DNA of 60,000 nucleotides from Bugula neritina. Lineage: Eukaryota; Bryozoa; Gymnolaemata; Cheilostomatida; Bugulidae. Location of the stretch: positions 35,107,504 through 35,167,503 of the forward strand of contig OZ037765.1 in the NCBI GenBank assembly GCA_964035545.1, in the 5' to 3' direction. A program made the translations under genes and the position numbers. The notes beneath the pieces were generated by a model that made no database searches, had not been told where the DNA came from, and saw only the letters and a list, made by a program, of their open reading frames with translations. Of this stretch, positions 1-9,850 are shown one piece after another (positions within the stretch are counted from its first letter, which is position 1; each line of letters opens with the position of its first letter).

Positions 1-105
1 AATTTATATAACGAGTTGCTTAAATAACATTCTTAACGCAGTTTTAAGTTTATTAAAAATTTTCTCATTTGTTAAGTTTCTTTTTAGGGCCAATTCTAAT
101 CAACA

Positions 106-3100
106 ATGAGTGGAAAACCCAAGTCAGGTAAATCCGGAGGGCTGAGAAGTGTAAGTTGCTATGGCATAATGGTTTCTTTACATCTTATATGTACAGATTC
201 AAGTTTTAGTGACCTTATCAAAGTTTGTACATTCAAGGAAGCTATTTTGTCCAGTCTCTTTATTACATTTGTTGTATGCCCATCTCACTGCTCATTCTAA
301 GATCTAAGTTAGGCCTACATGTAACTTTCTTTGCATAAATATAGTTTTACTTTATTTAATAAAACAAACAAATAAGGATGCACAAACACTCAAGTGTTGA
401 AGTAATAAAATGCTGGTATTCAACCATTTACACAGTATAATATATACACTAAGCATTTTTGGTATTTAAAATCCATTTTAGCATCAGGGTTGGGGTCAAT
501 CGCATGTGAATGTAATTAATTACTTTTATCACAACCCTGTTTAGCATATTGAAAAATAATTGTCCCCACTGGGAATCGAACCCGAGACCTCTGGCATGCA
601 AGCAAGTTCGCTAACCATTACACCACGGAGAACCACTGGGTAAACTTATCACTACACATATATACTGAACTATGATTCTTTTCCAAACAATATCTTCTCT
701 ACTAAATTTCTTACTCTAAATAATATAATAAATATATTATGATAATAGTAATTTGTGTATATTATTGTTGTGTATAGGGTGCAGCAGGTGGTAGTAAAGT
801 GACTACTAAGGATGTAGCTAAGCCAGGAGCTATGGCCAGGAGAACACCAGCTGGTCTGGTACCAAACATGGACCCGATTCCCATGGACCGTCTTGCTGAC
901 GGCTCATTAGCTCCTAAGGGTTAGTGCAAGTCCTATAATGAAGCTTTCAGGCTGTCTTTAGTAATGGGCTATTTTCTTCTGATTCTTCTTTATCTATTGT
1001 TTAATTTTAACATTAAAAAGCTTTCACAGCTTTTTACATTATATTATATTATATAGCATTACATTATATTATATTACATTATATTATATTGCATTATATT
1101 ATATTATATTATATTACATTATATTATATTATACTGCATTGTATCATATTGCATTACATTATATTATATTACATTATATTATATTATATTATATCGCATT
1201 ATATTATTATACTGTTATCTGTATTTCAATTCATAGTCATGCATATAAATTGTTTGTTATTTACTACAAACAAGAAAATTATTGGTGTTAAACAGCTTTT
1301 TAATATTTATATATTTATATGTGTTATATTTATTAATTATTGTAAAAATATCACTTCTTTTATATTTATATATTATTCTTTCTATTGTTATGCTTTATTA
1401 TATTTATGTTATATACCATTTATTTTGTATATTATCATTATCATTATGCAGGGTACACAATGAGACCAGTAGTCGCTGCCAAAAACTATGATGTGGTCAG
1501 TTTTGCCAGAGCTATGAACGATGACTTTGCTCCTCGAGTCAAGAAGCTCTTTGATCCGGAGAGGAAGGCAGCAGTGGAAGCTCAGAGAACTGGTGAGTCA
1601 TAGTACCCTCTCTAACAACTAGTACCCTCTCTAGCAACTATTACCCTCTCTAGTAACTAGTACCCTCTCTAGCAACTGGTACCCTCTCTAGTAACTAGTA
1701 CCCTCTCTAGTAACTAGTACCCTCTCTAGCTACTAGTACCCTCTATAGTAACTAGTATCCTCTCTAGTAACTAGTACCCTCTCTAGTAACTAGTACCCTC
1801 TCTAGCTACTAGTACCCTCTCTAGTAACTATTACCCTCTCTAGCTACTAGTATCCTCTCTAGTAACTAGTATCCTCTCTAGCTACTAGTACCCTAATGGA
1901 AAGTTATGTGTATTCTGTAGTCAGGTGTTTTTCTCACTTCAATGTGCAAATCGTAATTGTCCTCTCACTGCCATGATTTCTGTGCAGGTGTGTACATCGG
2001 CTGGAGGTTACCTGGTCAGAAATTCGACTGTCAGCGAGTGAGTGACACCTCTCTGTGCTTCTGCGGTCACTTGCTCGGCGAGCATGCTCAGTACAATGGT
2101 AAGTATACTCAGTACAATAGTAAGTACACTCAGTACAATGGTAAGTATACTCAGTACAATAGTAAGTATACTCAGTACAATAGTAAGTATACTCAGTACA
2201 ATAGTAAGTATACTCAGTACAATAGTAAGTATACTCAGTACAATGGTAAGTATACTCAGTACATTGGTAAGTATACTCAGTACAATAGTAAGTATACTCA
2301 GTACAATGGTAAGTATACTCAGTACAATGGTAAGTATACTCAGTACAATGGTAAGTACACTCAGTACAATAGTAAGTATACTCAGTACAATAGTAAGTAT
2401 ACTCAGTACAATGGTAAGTATACTCAGTACAATGGTAAGTACACTCAGTACAATGGTAAGTATACTCAGTACAATGGTAAGTACACCCAGTACAATGGTA
2501 AGTACACTCAGTACAATGGTAAGTAGATACTACATAATATATATGTACAGTCTATAAGATATGCATGTACTATATCGTGTTACCTAACAATGCCGTAGGT
2601 CGCAGTGTGAGGGTCCCTTGCGCTCAAACAGGATGTAAGTGCAAAGCCTTCCAGTGGATTCCTTCTCGACCAGAAGATGTGGGGGAGTTCTGGCACCAGA
2701 GGAGAAGGAACTTTGACCCGACCACCTGGAGGGCCAAGTGTCGGTGTAAGCACTCCCACGAGCAGCATGACTGTACCGGCATGAAGGCCTGCAGAGCTAG
2801 AGGTATTCTCTCTCCTATTCTAAGACTAGTTACCTGCAGAGCTAGAGGTATTCTCTCTCCTACTCTAAGACTAGTTACCTGCAGAGCTAGAGGTATTCTC
2901 TCTCCTACTCTAAGACTAGTTACCTGCAGAGCTAGAGGTATTCTCTCTCCTACTCTAAGACTAGTTACCTGCAGAGCTAGAGGTATTCTCTCTCCTACTC
3001 TAAGACTAGTTACCTGCAGAGCTAGAGGTATTCTCTCTCCTACTCTAAGACTAGTTACCTGCAGAGCTAGAGGTATTCTCTCTCCTACTCTAAGACTAGT

Positions 3101-4909
3101 TACATGGTTTAGGAAATATTTACAATAATAATTTCCTATAATTCTCCTCCATTTGAAAGATGGTTCAGTTAATTAAATTACTAGACGTAGCTTGCTTCTA
3201 TATTTCTCCTTGGAATATCATTTCTTTCCTGGTGACTTTTTCTATAAAACTTTGCATACAATTCTATATTTATTAGTAATCAACTAGTGTCTATGGAGAG
3301 AGAGGTATTACTATAGTTCAAATAGCAAAAGCTTCTGTAATATTCCATAAGAAATCCGTGTATGATAAGATAAAACCATGATGCAATATTGTCTATACAG
3401 TGTATATTACTATATTAAAATAATATAGTAATAGAATACGGTGATATGTGCATTATAGTATTATTTTCATACTAAAAGCGGTACAGTAATATAATATAGA
3501 TATTATATTAATATAATATGCAGTATACATATATAGTAATGCTATATACAGTATAGTTATATAATAATATATGCAGTTAGTAATATAATAATATCTACAG
3601 TTGATAATATAGTAATAATAATATAGTAATGGAATAATATAGTAATATAAAACTAATAATATAGTAATATAATAATAATGATAATATAGTAATATAGTAC
3701 TAATAATAATATAGTAATATAGTACTAATAATAATATAGTAATATAATAATATAGTAATATAATGGCATAGTATTATAATAATAATATAGTAATATAATA
3801 ATATAGTAATATAATAATATAGTAATATAATACTAATAATAATATAATAATATAGTAATATAATACTAATAATAATGTAGTAATATAATAATATAGTAAT
3901 ATAAAACTAATAATAATATAGTAACATAATACTAATAATAATATAGTAATATAGTAATATAGTAATATAATACTAATAATAATATAATAATATAGTAATA
4001 TAATACTAATAATAATATAGTAACATAATACTAATAATAATATAGTAATATAGTAATATAGTAATATAATACTAATAATAATATAATAATATAGTAATAT
4101 AACAATACAGTAATATAATACTAATAATAATATAGTAATATAATAATAATATAGTAATATAATAATATAATAGTATAGTAATATGATAATATAGTAATAT
4201 AATAATATAGTAATATAATATATTCTTGCTTCAAGGATGTTCATGCTCAGCCTTTGATTCTAATTTCCTGTGTGCTGCGTGTGACAAACACTGGGAGGAA
4301 CACGAAACTTTCTTTGAAACTGAGGCTATGAGAGTAAAAGAGGGTTTACCTACAGGTTAGTCTAATGGGCAGACAACTCCCTTTCTCACAGTTATAGACT
4401 AGAACTGGAATAGCTAACAGAGCTTTGAACTCTTTGCTAAACATTTTTGTCACGAGACTCAGCAGCTGAGAAATGCATTGCTATTATCTAAAGCTTGCAG
4501 TTCTCTGTACAGCATCAATTATTTTACACACAACACAAAAGACTCAATATTTCACAGCCTTGAGTTTTCAGTTTAAATTAAGCTCAGAAATCTAGGCTAG
4601 TTAAATTTCATTTTGGTAGTTAAGGGTTGGGCAGGGTTTACTCATAATAAGCCACGCCCATAGATCCTACCAGATTGTTTTCATATAGACTAGTCCAGAA
4701 TATTTGTTTTAGGAGAAGCCTATCTCCCGTTTGCTGAAATGCCCAACCTTAGAAACGCTGTGCTCACTGGAGATGAAAGTGATGACTCGGCATATTTGGC
4801 ATTGACCGGAGGTCAAGGTCATATTCCTATATCTGATAAACCTCATGGAAATGATGCGGTGTTCTCCCCAGGAGGGGGTAACTCCAGGTTTAGACCAGTG
4901 TATGATTAG
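106..4909 (+). CDS. FAM221B: FAM221 family protein (FAM221B-like), 7 coding exons, 319 aa
   Basis: Coding exons read from splice sites: 106-150, 778-919, 1452-1592, 1988-2098, 2599-2802, 4236-4355, 4713-4909. Phases match at every junction (0,1,1,1,1,1) and the sum is 960 nt including TAG. The second half carries the family's Cys/His-rich blocks: SLCFCGHLLGEHA, CAQTGCKCKAFQWIPSRPED, CRCKHSHEQH, CSCSAFDSNFLCAACDKHWE and EHETFFETEA, then YLPFAEMPN. From what I recall, the IPSRPED and FLCAACD blocks look closer to vertebrate FAM221B than FAM221A. The spaced Cys/His pairs suggest zinc binding (inference); the family's molecular function is not established. An acceptor-like TTCTTTTTAG at about 78-87 suggests an upstream 5' UTR exon outside the window. 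Introns 3, 4, 5 are filled with minisatellites, and in 4 and 5 the repeat copies the donor junction. AATAAA lies at 5123. Confidence 0.85.
555..640 (-). repeat. tRNA-derived SINE or tRNA-like remnant
   Basis: On the minus strand the segment reads like a tRNA: an A-box-like TGGTGTAATGGTTAGCG near the 5' side and a B-box GGTTCGATTCCC near the 3' side, then TGGGGAC. The anticodon arm does not pair well, so I favour a tRNA-derived SINE head over a working tRNA. It lies in intron 1 of the FAM221 gene. A related element lies at 36608-36690. Confidence 0.5.
1035..1215. repeat. TATAT/ACATT pentamer-like tandem repeat
   Basis: Low-complexity run of TATAT and CATTA steps in FAM221 intron 2 (920-1451). 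The rest of this intron is plain AT-rich sequence. Confidence 0.8.
1600..1895. repeat. 19-bp minisatellite, about 15 copies
   Basis: Unit close to TAACTAGTACCCTCTCTAG with single-base variants, starting 8-10 bases after the donor of FAM221 exon 3 and filling most of intron 3. Confidence 0.85.
2087..2525. repeat. 21-bp donor-site minisatellite in FAM221 intron 4
   Basis: About 21 copies. Every copy contains CAGTACAAT, then G or A, then GTAAGT, so the unit includes the last ~12 bases of exon 4 plus its 5' splice site. The array begins in the exon itself (2087-2098) and runs through the intron. The unit is 7 codons and the array is open in the exon frame. Confidence 0.95.
2789..3103. repeat. 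45-bp donor-site minisatellite in FAM221 intron 5
   Basis: Seven copies of a 45-bp unit that starts with the last 13 bases of exon 5 (TGCAGAGCTAGAG) followed by the donor GTATTC and intron bases. Copies 2-7 are almost identical; the first differs at one base. The unit is 15 codons and the exon frame stays open through all copies until TAA near 3126. Confidence 0.95.
3560..4225. repeat. AT-rich tandem region of TAATATAG / ACTAATAAT steps
   Basis: Imperfect repeats of AATATAGTAATATAATA and TACTAATAATAATATA occupy the 3' half of FAM221 intron 5 up to the acceptor at 4234-4235. The 3104-3560 part of the intron is non-repetitive AT-rich sequence in which I see nothing. Confidence 0.8.
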
Positions 4910-5122
4910 AGCCACCTGGCTGTCTTGCTGGTAGAAACTCTCTAGCTGGTTACTATCTTCTAGAGATTTTGGAGCACCTGGAGTACCAGTTGCAGTGTTT
5001 ATATATACAGTAGTGTGTATCTAATATTCCTGCCGCCATCTTGTTTCCTGTGTTATCACATTTTTTGACATAAAATTATTGGTGTTTAATTTTATAATTA
5101 TTTAGTTAAAGACTTGATAAGA

Positions 5123-5140
5123 AATAAAACAGATTTTATT
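5123..5140. terminator. Back-to-back polyadenylation signals of convergent genes
   Basis: AATAAA at 5123-5128 serves the FAM221 gene on the plus strand. TTTATT at 5135-5140 is AATAAA on the minus strand and could serve the gene at 5589-6503. If both are used the transcripts overlap tail-to-tail. Between 4910 and 5588 I see only 3' UTR sequence. Confidence 0.55.
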
Positions 5141-5588
5141 TTGTGCATTTATAAAATACCATATTACCTTATTTTGTAATGTTATACTATATACGATACC
5201 TATGTGGTTGATATTTGAAAAGATGGTTATTTCAGTGACGTTTTGTGCTGTGCTTTAGTGTGATATTAGCCTCAAAGTCTGTGCTTATACAAAACATAAT
5301 AATATTATGTTATATCATATAATAGCAACATATTATTGTTATTTGTTTACTATGAAGCTATTTTTGTAAAACAGAGTTTTTATATCATATGCTACATTTT
5401 TCGATGCGATTTTTCTTGTTTTTTGGCCTAAAATTAAACTCTTTTCGATTTTCTTGCCAAGAGCTTAAAACTATTCTTGTATAGCACTTCTAGCAGTTTA
5501 TTTGTTTTAATCTATAAATACAAAATATATGTTTACTGTATGACAAATGTTACCATTACATATATATACATGCTGATTACTGCTTATA

Positions 5589-6503
5589 TCACATGGCCCG
5601 AATACCACGTCTCATTCCTGTGGCAGACTTGTATAGCTTCCAGCTGTAATCTGTCATATAGAAGAGGAGTCTGTACAACATGATTCCTGCTAACAGTATA
5701 ACGAGACTCTCTGCTTTCCCCAGTCTCCTCGAGCCAGTCAGTCTGAACTTCCACACCAGAACTCTCTGGAACATCAACCTGCCGAGACCTAGTACTATTA
5801 GGATAGCGTTTTGTCGTGCTGCTCTCACTAGCTGAGTCACACCAAACTCCTCAGGGTTTAGTTCCGGGAGATCCACTTGTTCCGAGGAGTCTTTCCTATC
5901 CAAGAAGTCTCCATCGGCAAATCTTACGGGACTCGTGCACTTGGAGACGTATCCACTTATCCGTCTGTTTCTAGGACTCGAGTCTCTCACTGGAAGCTGA
6001 TGGTTATCCCGCTCTTCATTTCCAGCTCGAGGCGTGCAGTAGGGGGATGCCGGACTCTTAGGAGGTATGATAGGGGAAGGTTCCCGGGCTGCCCTGTCTA
6101 TCATGTATCTTGTAAAAGAACTTTGGGAGTCACTTCCAATCGTTGAAAATGAAATGTTGTGAAGGCTTTCATTGAATGCCTTCTGCAGCTCAAACTCTTT
6201 CTTCATGGAGCCCAAGTTTTCAGCGTGTAAAGAAATGCGAGATACAAATCCCGGTAAAGGCTCAATGTCATTTCTCAGGTAGCTAATGAGTCTTTGCAGG
6301 TGCCCTGGTGACAGGTTCTTTTTGATGACATTGTCTGCTTCGTTGAGGTTCTTCAGAAGTTGGTTAATGAGTTTATTCGTGTGTCTGAGAACTGACTTTT
6401 GGAGGTCTTGTCGCTGTTTGATTGTCTCGTATGTTATGGCTGCCGTCTTCAAATCCTGCTGCTGCTTGCATCGGGGACTCACCAGAGCATACTGTGTGGT
6501 CAT
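5589..6503 (-). CDS. Unrecognised protein with two C-terminal hydrophobic segments, 304 aa
   Basis: Single open exon. I chose the ATG at 6503 (MTTQYALVSPR); an in-frame ATG 36 nt upstream (6539) would add 12 residues. The first ~95 residues look helical and polar (KTAAITYETIKQRQDLQ, NKLINQLLKNLNEADNVIKK). Residues ~140-215 are rich in Ser, Pro and Arg and probably disordered. Two hydrophobic stretches follow: about 232-252 (NAILIVLGLGRLMFQ) and 265-285 (ESLVILLAGIMLYRLLFY), separated by a basic linker, then a short basic tail. This suggests a tail-anchored or hairpin membrane protein (inference). I do not recognise the family. The length, absence of internal stops and convergent position support a real gene. 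Confidence 0.75.
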   Translation of the reverse strand: MTTQYALVSPRCKQQQDLKTAAITYETIKQRQDLQKSVLRHTNKLINQLLKNLNEADNVIKKNLSPGHLQRLISYLRNDIEPLPGFVSRISLHAENLGSMKKEFELQKAFNESLHNISFSTIGSDSQSSFTRYMIDRAAREPSPIIPPKSPASPYCTPRAGNEERDNHQLPVRDSSPRNRRISGYVSKCTSPVRFADGDFLDRKDSSEQVDLPELNPEEFGVTQLVRAARQNAILIVLGLGRLMFQRVLVWKFRLTGSRRLGKAESLVILLAGIMLYRLLFYMTDYSWKLYKSATGMRRGIRAM

Positions 6504-6937
6504 GCTGACCTTTGACCCTTTTTCTAAACTATTGCACAAAACACAAAAATATTAAGGCAAGAAAGTTCAAGCAGCTGATTTAAGTTATTTTACGATTGCA
6601 AATAAAATATAACTCACAAATTAATTTAACAAAATATCAAAAGTAATACACTTTCATGTAATTAAACAACATATATCAGATTTGTTAGGGCTAGTATTAA
6701 CAAACAGTTTTTGTTCTATTTAACATCATGCATGACATAACTAACTAACACTAACAATACTTACAGTTAAACAATATCTTTTGAGCCACAACTTGAGCAA
6801 CTACATTATTATCAATATGATATTATTTTTGAAGTAATTTGTGGAATTCAGTTCACAACAAATACAATTGCAACAATGCTAACAATATTTTACTGTAATT
6901 ATTGTTTTTTCCAATAAAATTAGCTACAAGCATTTTG
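6504..6937. promoter_or_regulatory. Probable shared promoter between head-to-head genes
   Basis: The 434 bases between the two divergent start codons are AT-rich and hold no other ORF or repeat. No TATA box or binding motif stands out. The call rests on gene arrangement alone; 5' UTRs must also lie here. Confidence 0.4.
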
Positions 6938-8763
6938 ATGGATAATGCTGAGAATGCTAGAAATTCAAGTGAGAGCTTGGAAAAAGATTGTGGAGTGTTT
7001 GATGAGACGGAGAGACGGATTACTAAAGCCATAAAAGCAGCCGACGAGCAAAGAAGGAGTGTAGAAGAGAAACTGCTTTTGACATTAAAAGAGTTAGAAG
7101 ATGACAAAGAAAATGAGCAGGGTTTATTTTCTCTTACTTTCTCTTCACTCACTGAACAATCGGAAAAGTCAAAAAATATACCTTCTGATTTAAATGGAAC
7201 AAAATCTTCTACAACAAAGATAATTAAAAAGGCTGCAGTTCAATGGTTATCTAGAACAGGGAAAGGCAAGAACACAGATGTTGTGCAATTACCAAGTATT
7301 GTTCAGCCAATTTCTCAGTCATCTGAGAGTGACTGGCCCAATGAGACTGCTTCAGAGAGAACTCAGTCTAACAAATCACTAGCAGACACACGTTCAGCAG
7401 AAGAGCGCAGGCGATCATTTGCAGCAGAAGATCACGATGACAGAGCTTCAGATGACGGTAAACAATCACTGACCCCAGATAAAGTAGCTCAACAAAAAGC
7501 CGTCCGATGGTCTCTTGACAAAACGACTTCTTTGAGGCCTGCTTTACTTTCTCAATTGTTTGACCAGATATCAGAAGAGATTGCATCACTTGACACTTCG
7601 CAGCGGTCTTCAGCGGAACTCCCAAGTGATGGTAAACCTCATGTTTCCATTGGCATCCAAGTCAACTCTAAAGAACGCTCAGACTTTGAAAAATATGTCC
7701 ACTTGAAGCGAAAACTGGGCCAGTTAAAAGAGAATCCTCGAAGTTTACTAAAAAAAGAGTCAAGGTACAATTATCTGAAAGATATACCAGTTGAAGAGTA
7801 CATGTCATACAAATATAAGTCGTCAAACATGGACATAGCAAACTCGGTCAAATCATGGAGCTCAAAACTGAAAGCCGCTTCTTCAAGCTCAGCTCAAACA
7901 CCAAGTAGCACTTATCCTGATCTTTACAATATTCAGAGCAAGCAGTTTTATTTGATAAAAGACTACATAGATGAGAAACAGCTGGTTAGTTCTTGTAGAA
8001 AACAAAAAGAGTCAAATAATGTTAAGATCATTATGAGCCCCAATACACTCCGTCCTGTACCAAATGCTTTCAGCCAGTTTATAGATTTTAACAAAGTCAG
8101 CTGTGACAGAATGTCTGGGTTTAGCAGCCAATCTACGGACTTACTTCGAGACTTGATTGCTAGGTTTACAGCCCCACTCTCTTCTACAGCCCCACACTCT
8201 TTTACAGCTCCACATTCTCTTTCTACAGCACAATACTCTTCTTTTATAACGAAGCAATTCTCCTCTTCTAGAAAACCAGCTTTGTCTTCAGCCCCAGCTC
8301 CACCTCCAACATCTTCAGTCCCGCCTCCAGTACCACCTCCAACTTCTTCAGCCCCACCCGATAGTTTTTCAGAGTTTCAGGTTTCAGCCACAGACATACC
8401 TGTGAACGCAGCTTCAAGACCTTCTTTTGGATATCGCCACTCCCAAAAAACTCATCAGTTTTTGCCCATAATTTTACCGACAAAAACACTCCATGAAAAC
8501 AGGTAAAACTTGAGCTATTTGAATTATACAAGAGATTGCATATCTTACCCTTTAAAGCTTCTGCCATTTTGTTGTATTCAAATTGATTTTGTTGCAGCAA
8601 AGGTCTCCATCTGTTAGAGAGAGGAACCCGAAGTCTAGTTAACAACATTGCAGGTCCTAAACATGCCTCGGAGAGCAACGCTGTTCAGACAGGAAATGTC
8701 CGAAAATATGTGACATCTGCAAAATCTAAATACGTGTTAGCATTAAGTCAATCTAAAAACTGA
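6938..8763 (+). CDS. Unrecognised coiled-coil and proline-rich protein, 576 aa, 2 exons
   Basis: Exon 1 runs 6938-8502 from the first real ATG (MDNAENARNSSE) to donor AG|GTAAAA; exon 2 is 8598-8763 after GTTGCAG. Joined length is 1731 nt with TGA, phase 2 at the junction. Residues ~22-62 form a charged heptad-like helix (ERRITKAIKAADEQRR, EEKLLLTLKELEDDK). The middle is Ser/Lys/Glu-rich; residues ~255-300 hold another charged stretch (FEKYVHLKRKLGQLKEN). Residues ~407-485 are Ser/Thr/Pro-rich with PPPTSSVPPPVPPPTSS, a possible SH3 or EVH1 ligand (inference). Exon 2 ends KYVLALSQSKN. AATAAA follows at 8948. I do not recognise the family; a scaffold or cytoskeletal role is only a guess from composition. 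Confidence 0.78.
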
Positions 8764-9731
8764 CAACTGATTGTACTATAGCTCTCTTAGTTTATAACAT
8801 TATACCTACTGACATTGTTCTAATTATATAATAATAATATACTAATATAACATATATAGCTCACACGGAAATGCGTATTTAGTATAATTTGTTTTTATCA
8901 TGCATATGTATTATAAAACATGTATATATTCATTGTGGTTTATATTAAATAAAATTTCTTCACTTTAATATCTGGGGAAAGTTCTTGATGTATTATCATC
9001 TATAGGTGACAGCCCAATCACTACAAGAGGGTGTTATTCATTCGAAAGCAATCATCTTGTTATTGTCAGCATACATTACAACTCCACAGCTGTAGTACTG
9101 TATCATTTGAGGTTTAGAGCTAAGATGTGGGATTATCACACCAGAAAATGGTAAACTTTCGGAGTTGTCTATTATTGCTACCACGTAAGAGTTACGATCT
9201 TGGCACTATTCTGTCAAGTCGAAATGTTACGATGCAATACAGACGCGTAAGAAGCAAACCTGTCGTACAATATTCACCCTATTGCATTTCGTTGAAGTAG
9301 GGAGCTCAATGTGGAGTTACCAGATCCTATCTCATATATTTCTAAGGTACCTTCTGTTCGAGTCTCACTCTGATTGGAATATCAGGTCGGATTTTACTTT
9401 ATAACTTGAGTCTGATTTCAGAGTCTGGTTACAAAACAGTAACAACATTACAATAATGAATATGGTGACAATTAGTATTACTAATTCAAAATCAAAATGC
9501 TTTGAATTTGATAATCATAAGTTGATTAAGTGATAATCATATTTATAATGATAAACTCATAATGATGATGTCAATCACAATAATATTAATATTATAATTG
9601 TTATTAGTTCTATTTTTATTTTAATTTAATCCAATTTAATTTCATTATAATTATTCAATATTTTGTTTTATTTTTACACTAATACTAATACTAACACTAA
9701 TAGTAATACTAAGTAATACTAATACTAATAG
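8764..9731. other. 3' UTR and intergenic AT-rich sequence
   Basis: After the polyadenylation signal near 8948 the sequence has no gene I can support. From about 9660 it becomes a low-complexity run of TAATAC and TAATAG steps leading into the left inverted repeat. Confidence 0.6.
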
Positions 9732-9850
9732 TACTAATAGTAATAGAAATTTAAATTGAATCAGAATATTATAATTATTGAATACTAACAGTGATTAAAC
9801 TTAATTGATAATTCAATGTAATTGTAAAGTTGTGTTAAATTTAATACTAA
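9732..9850 (+). repeat. Left arm of a perfect inverted repeat flanking the LINE
   Basis: This ~119-bp segment is the exact reverse complement of 12099-12217 as far as I can align by eye. It runs from TACTAATAGTAATAG to TTTAATACTA. The outer edge merges with TAATAC low-complexity sequence so the true end is uncertain. Confidence 0.88.

Noticed and set aside
555-640. Functional tRNA gene
   Set aside because: Control boxes are good but the anticodon stem and part of the T and acceptor stems do not pair.
3774-4244. Minus-strand ORF rich in Ile/Leu/Tyr
   Set aside because: AT-rich tandem repeat; would look like a membrane protein only because of composition.
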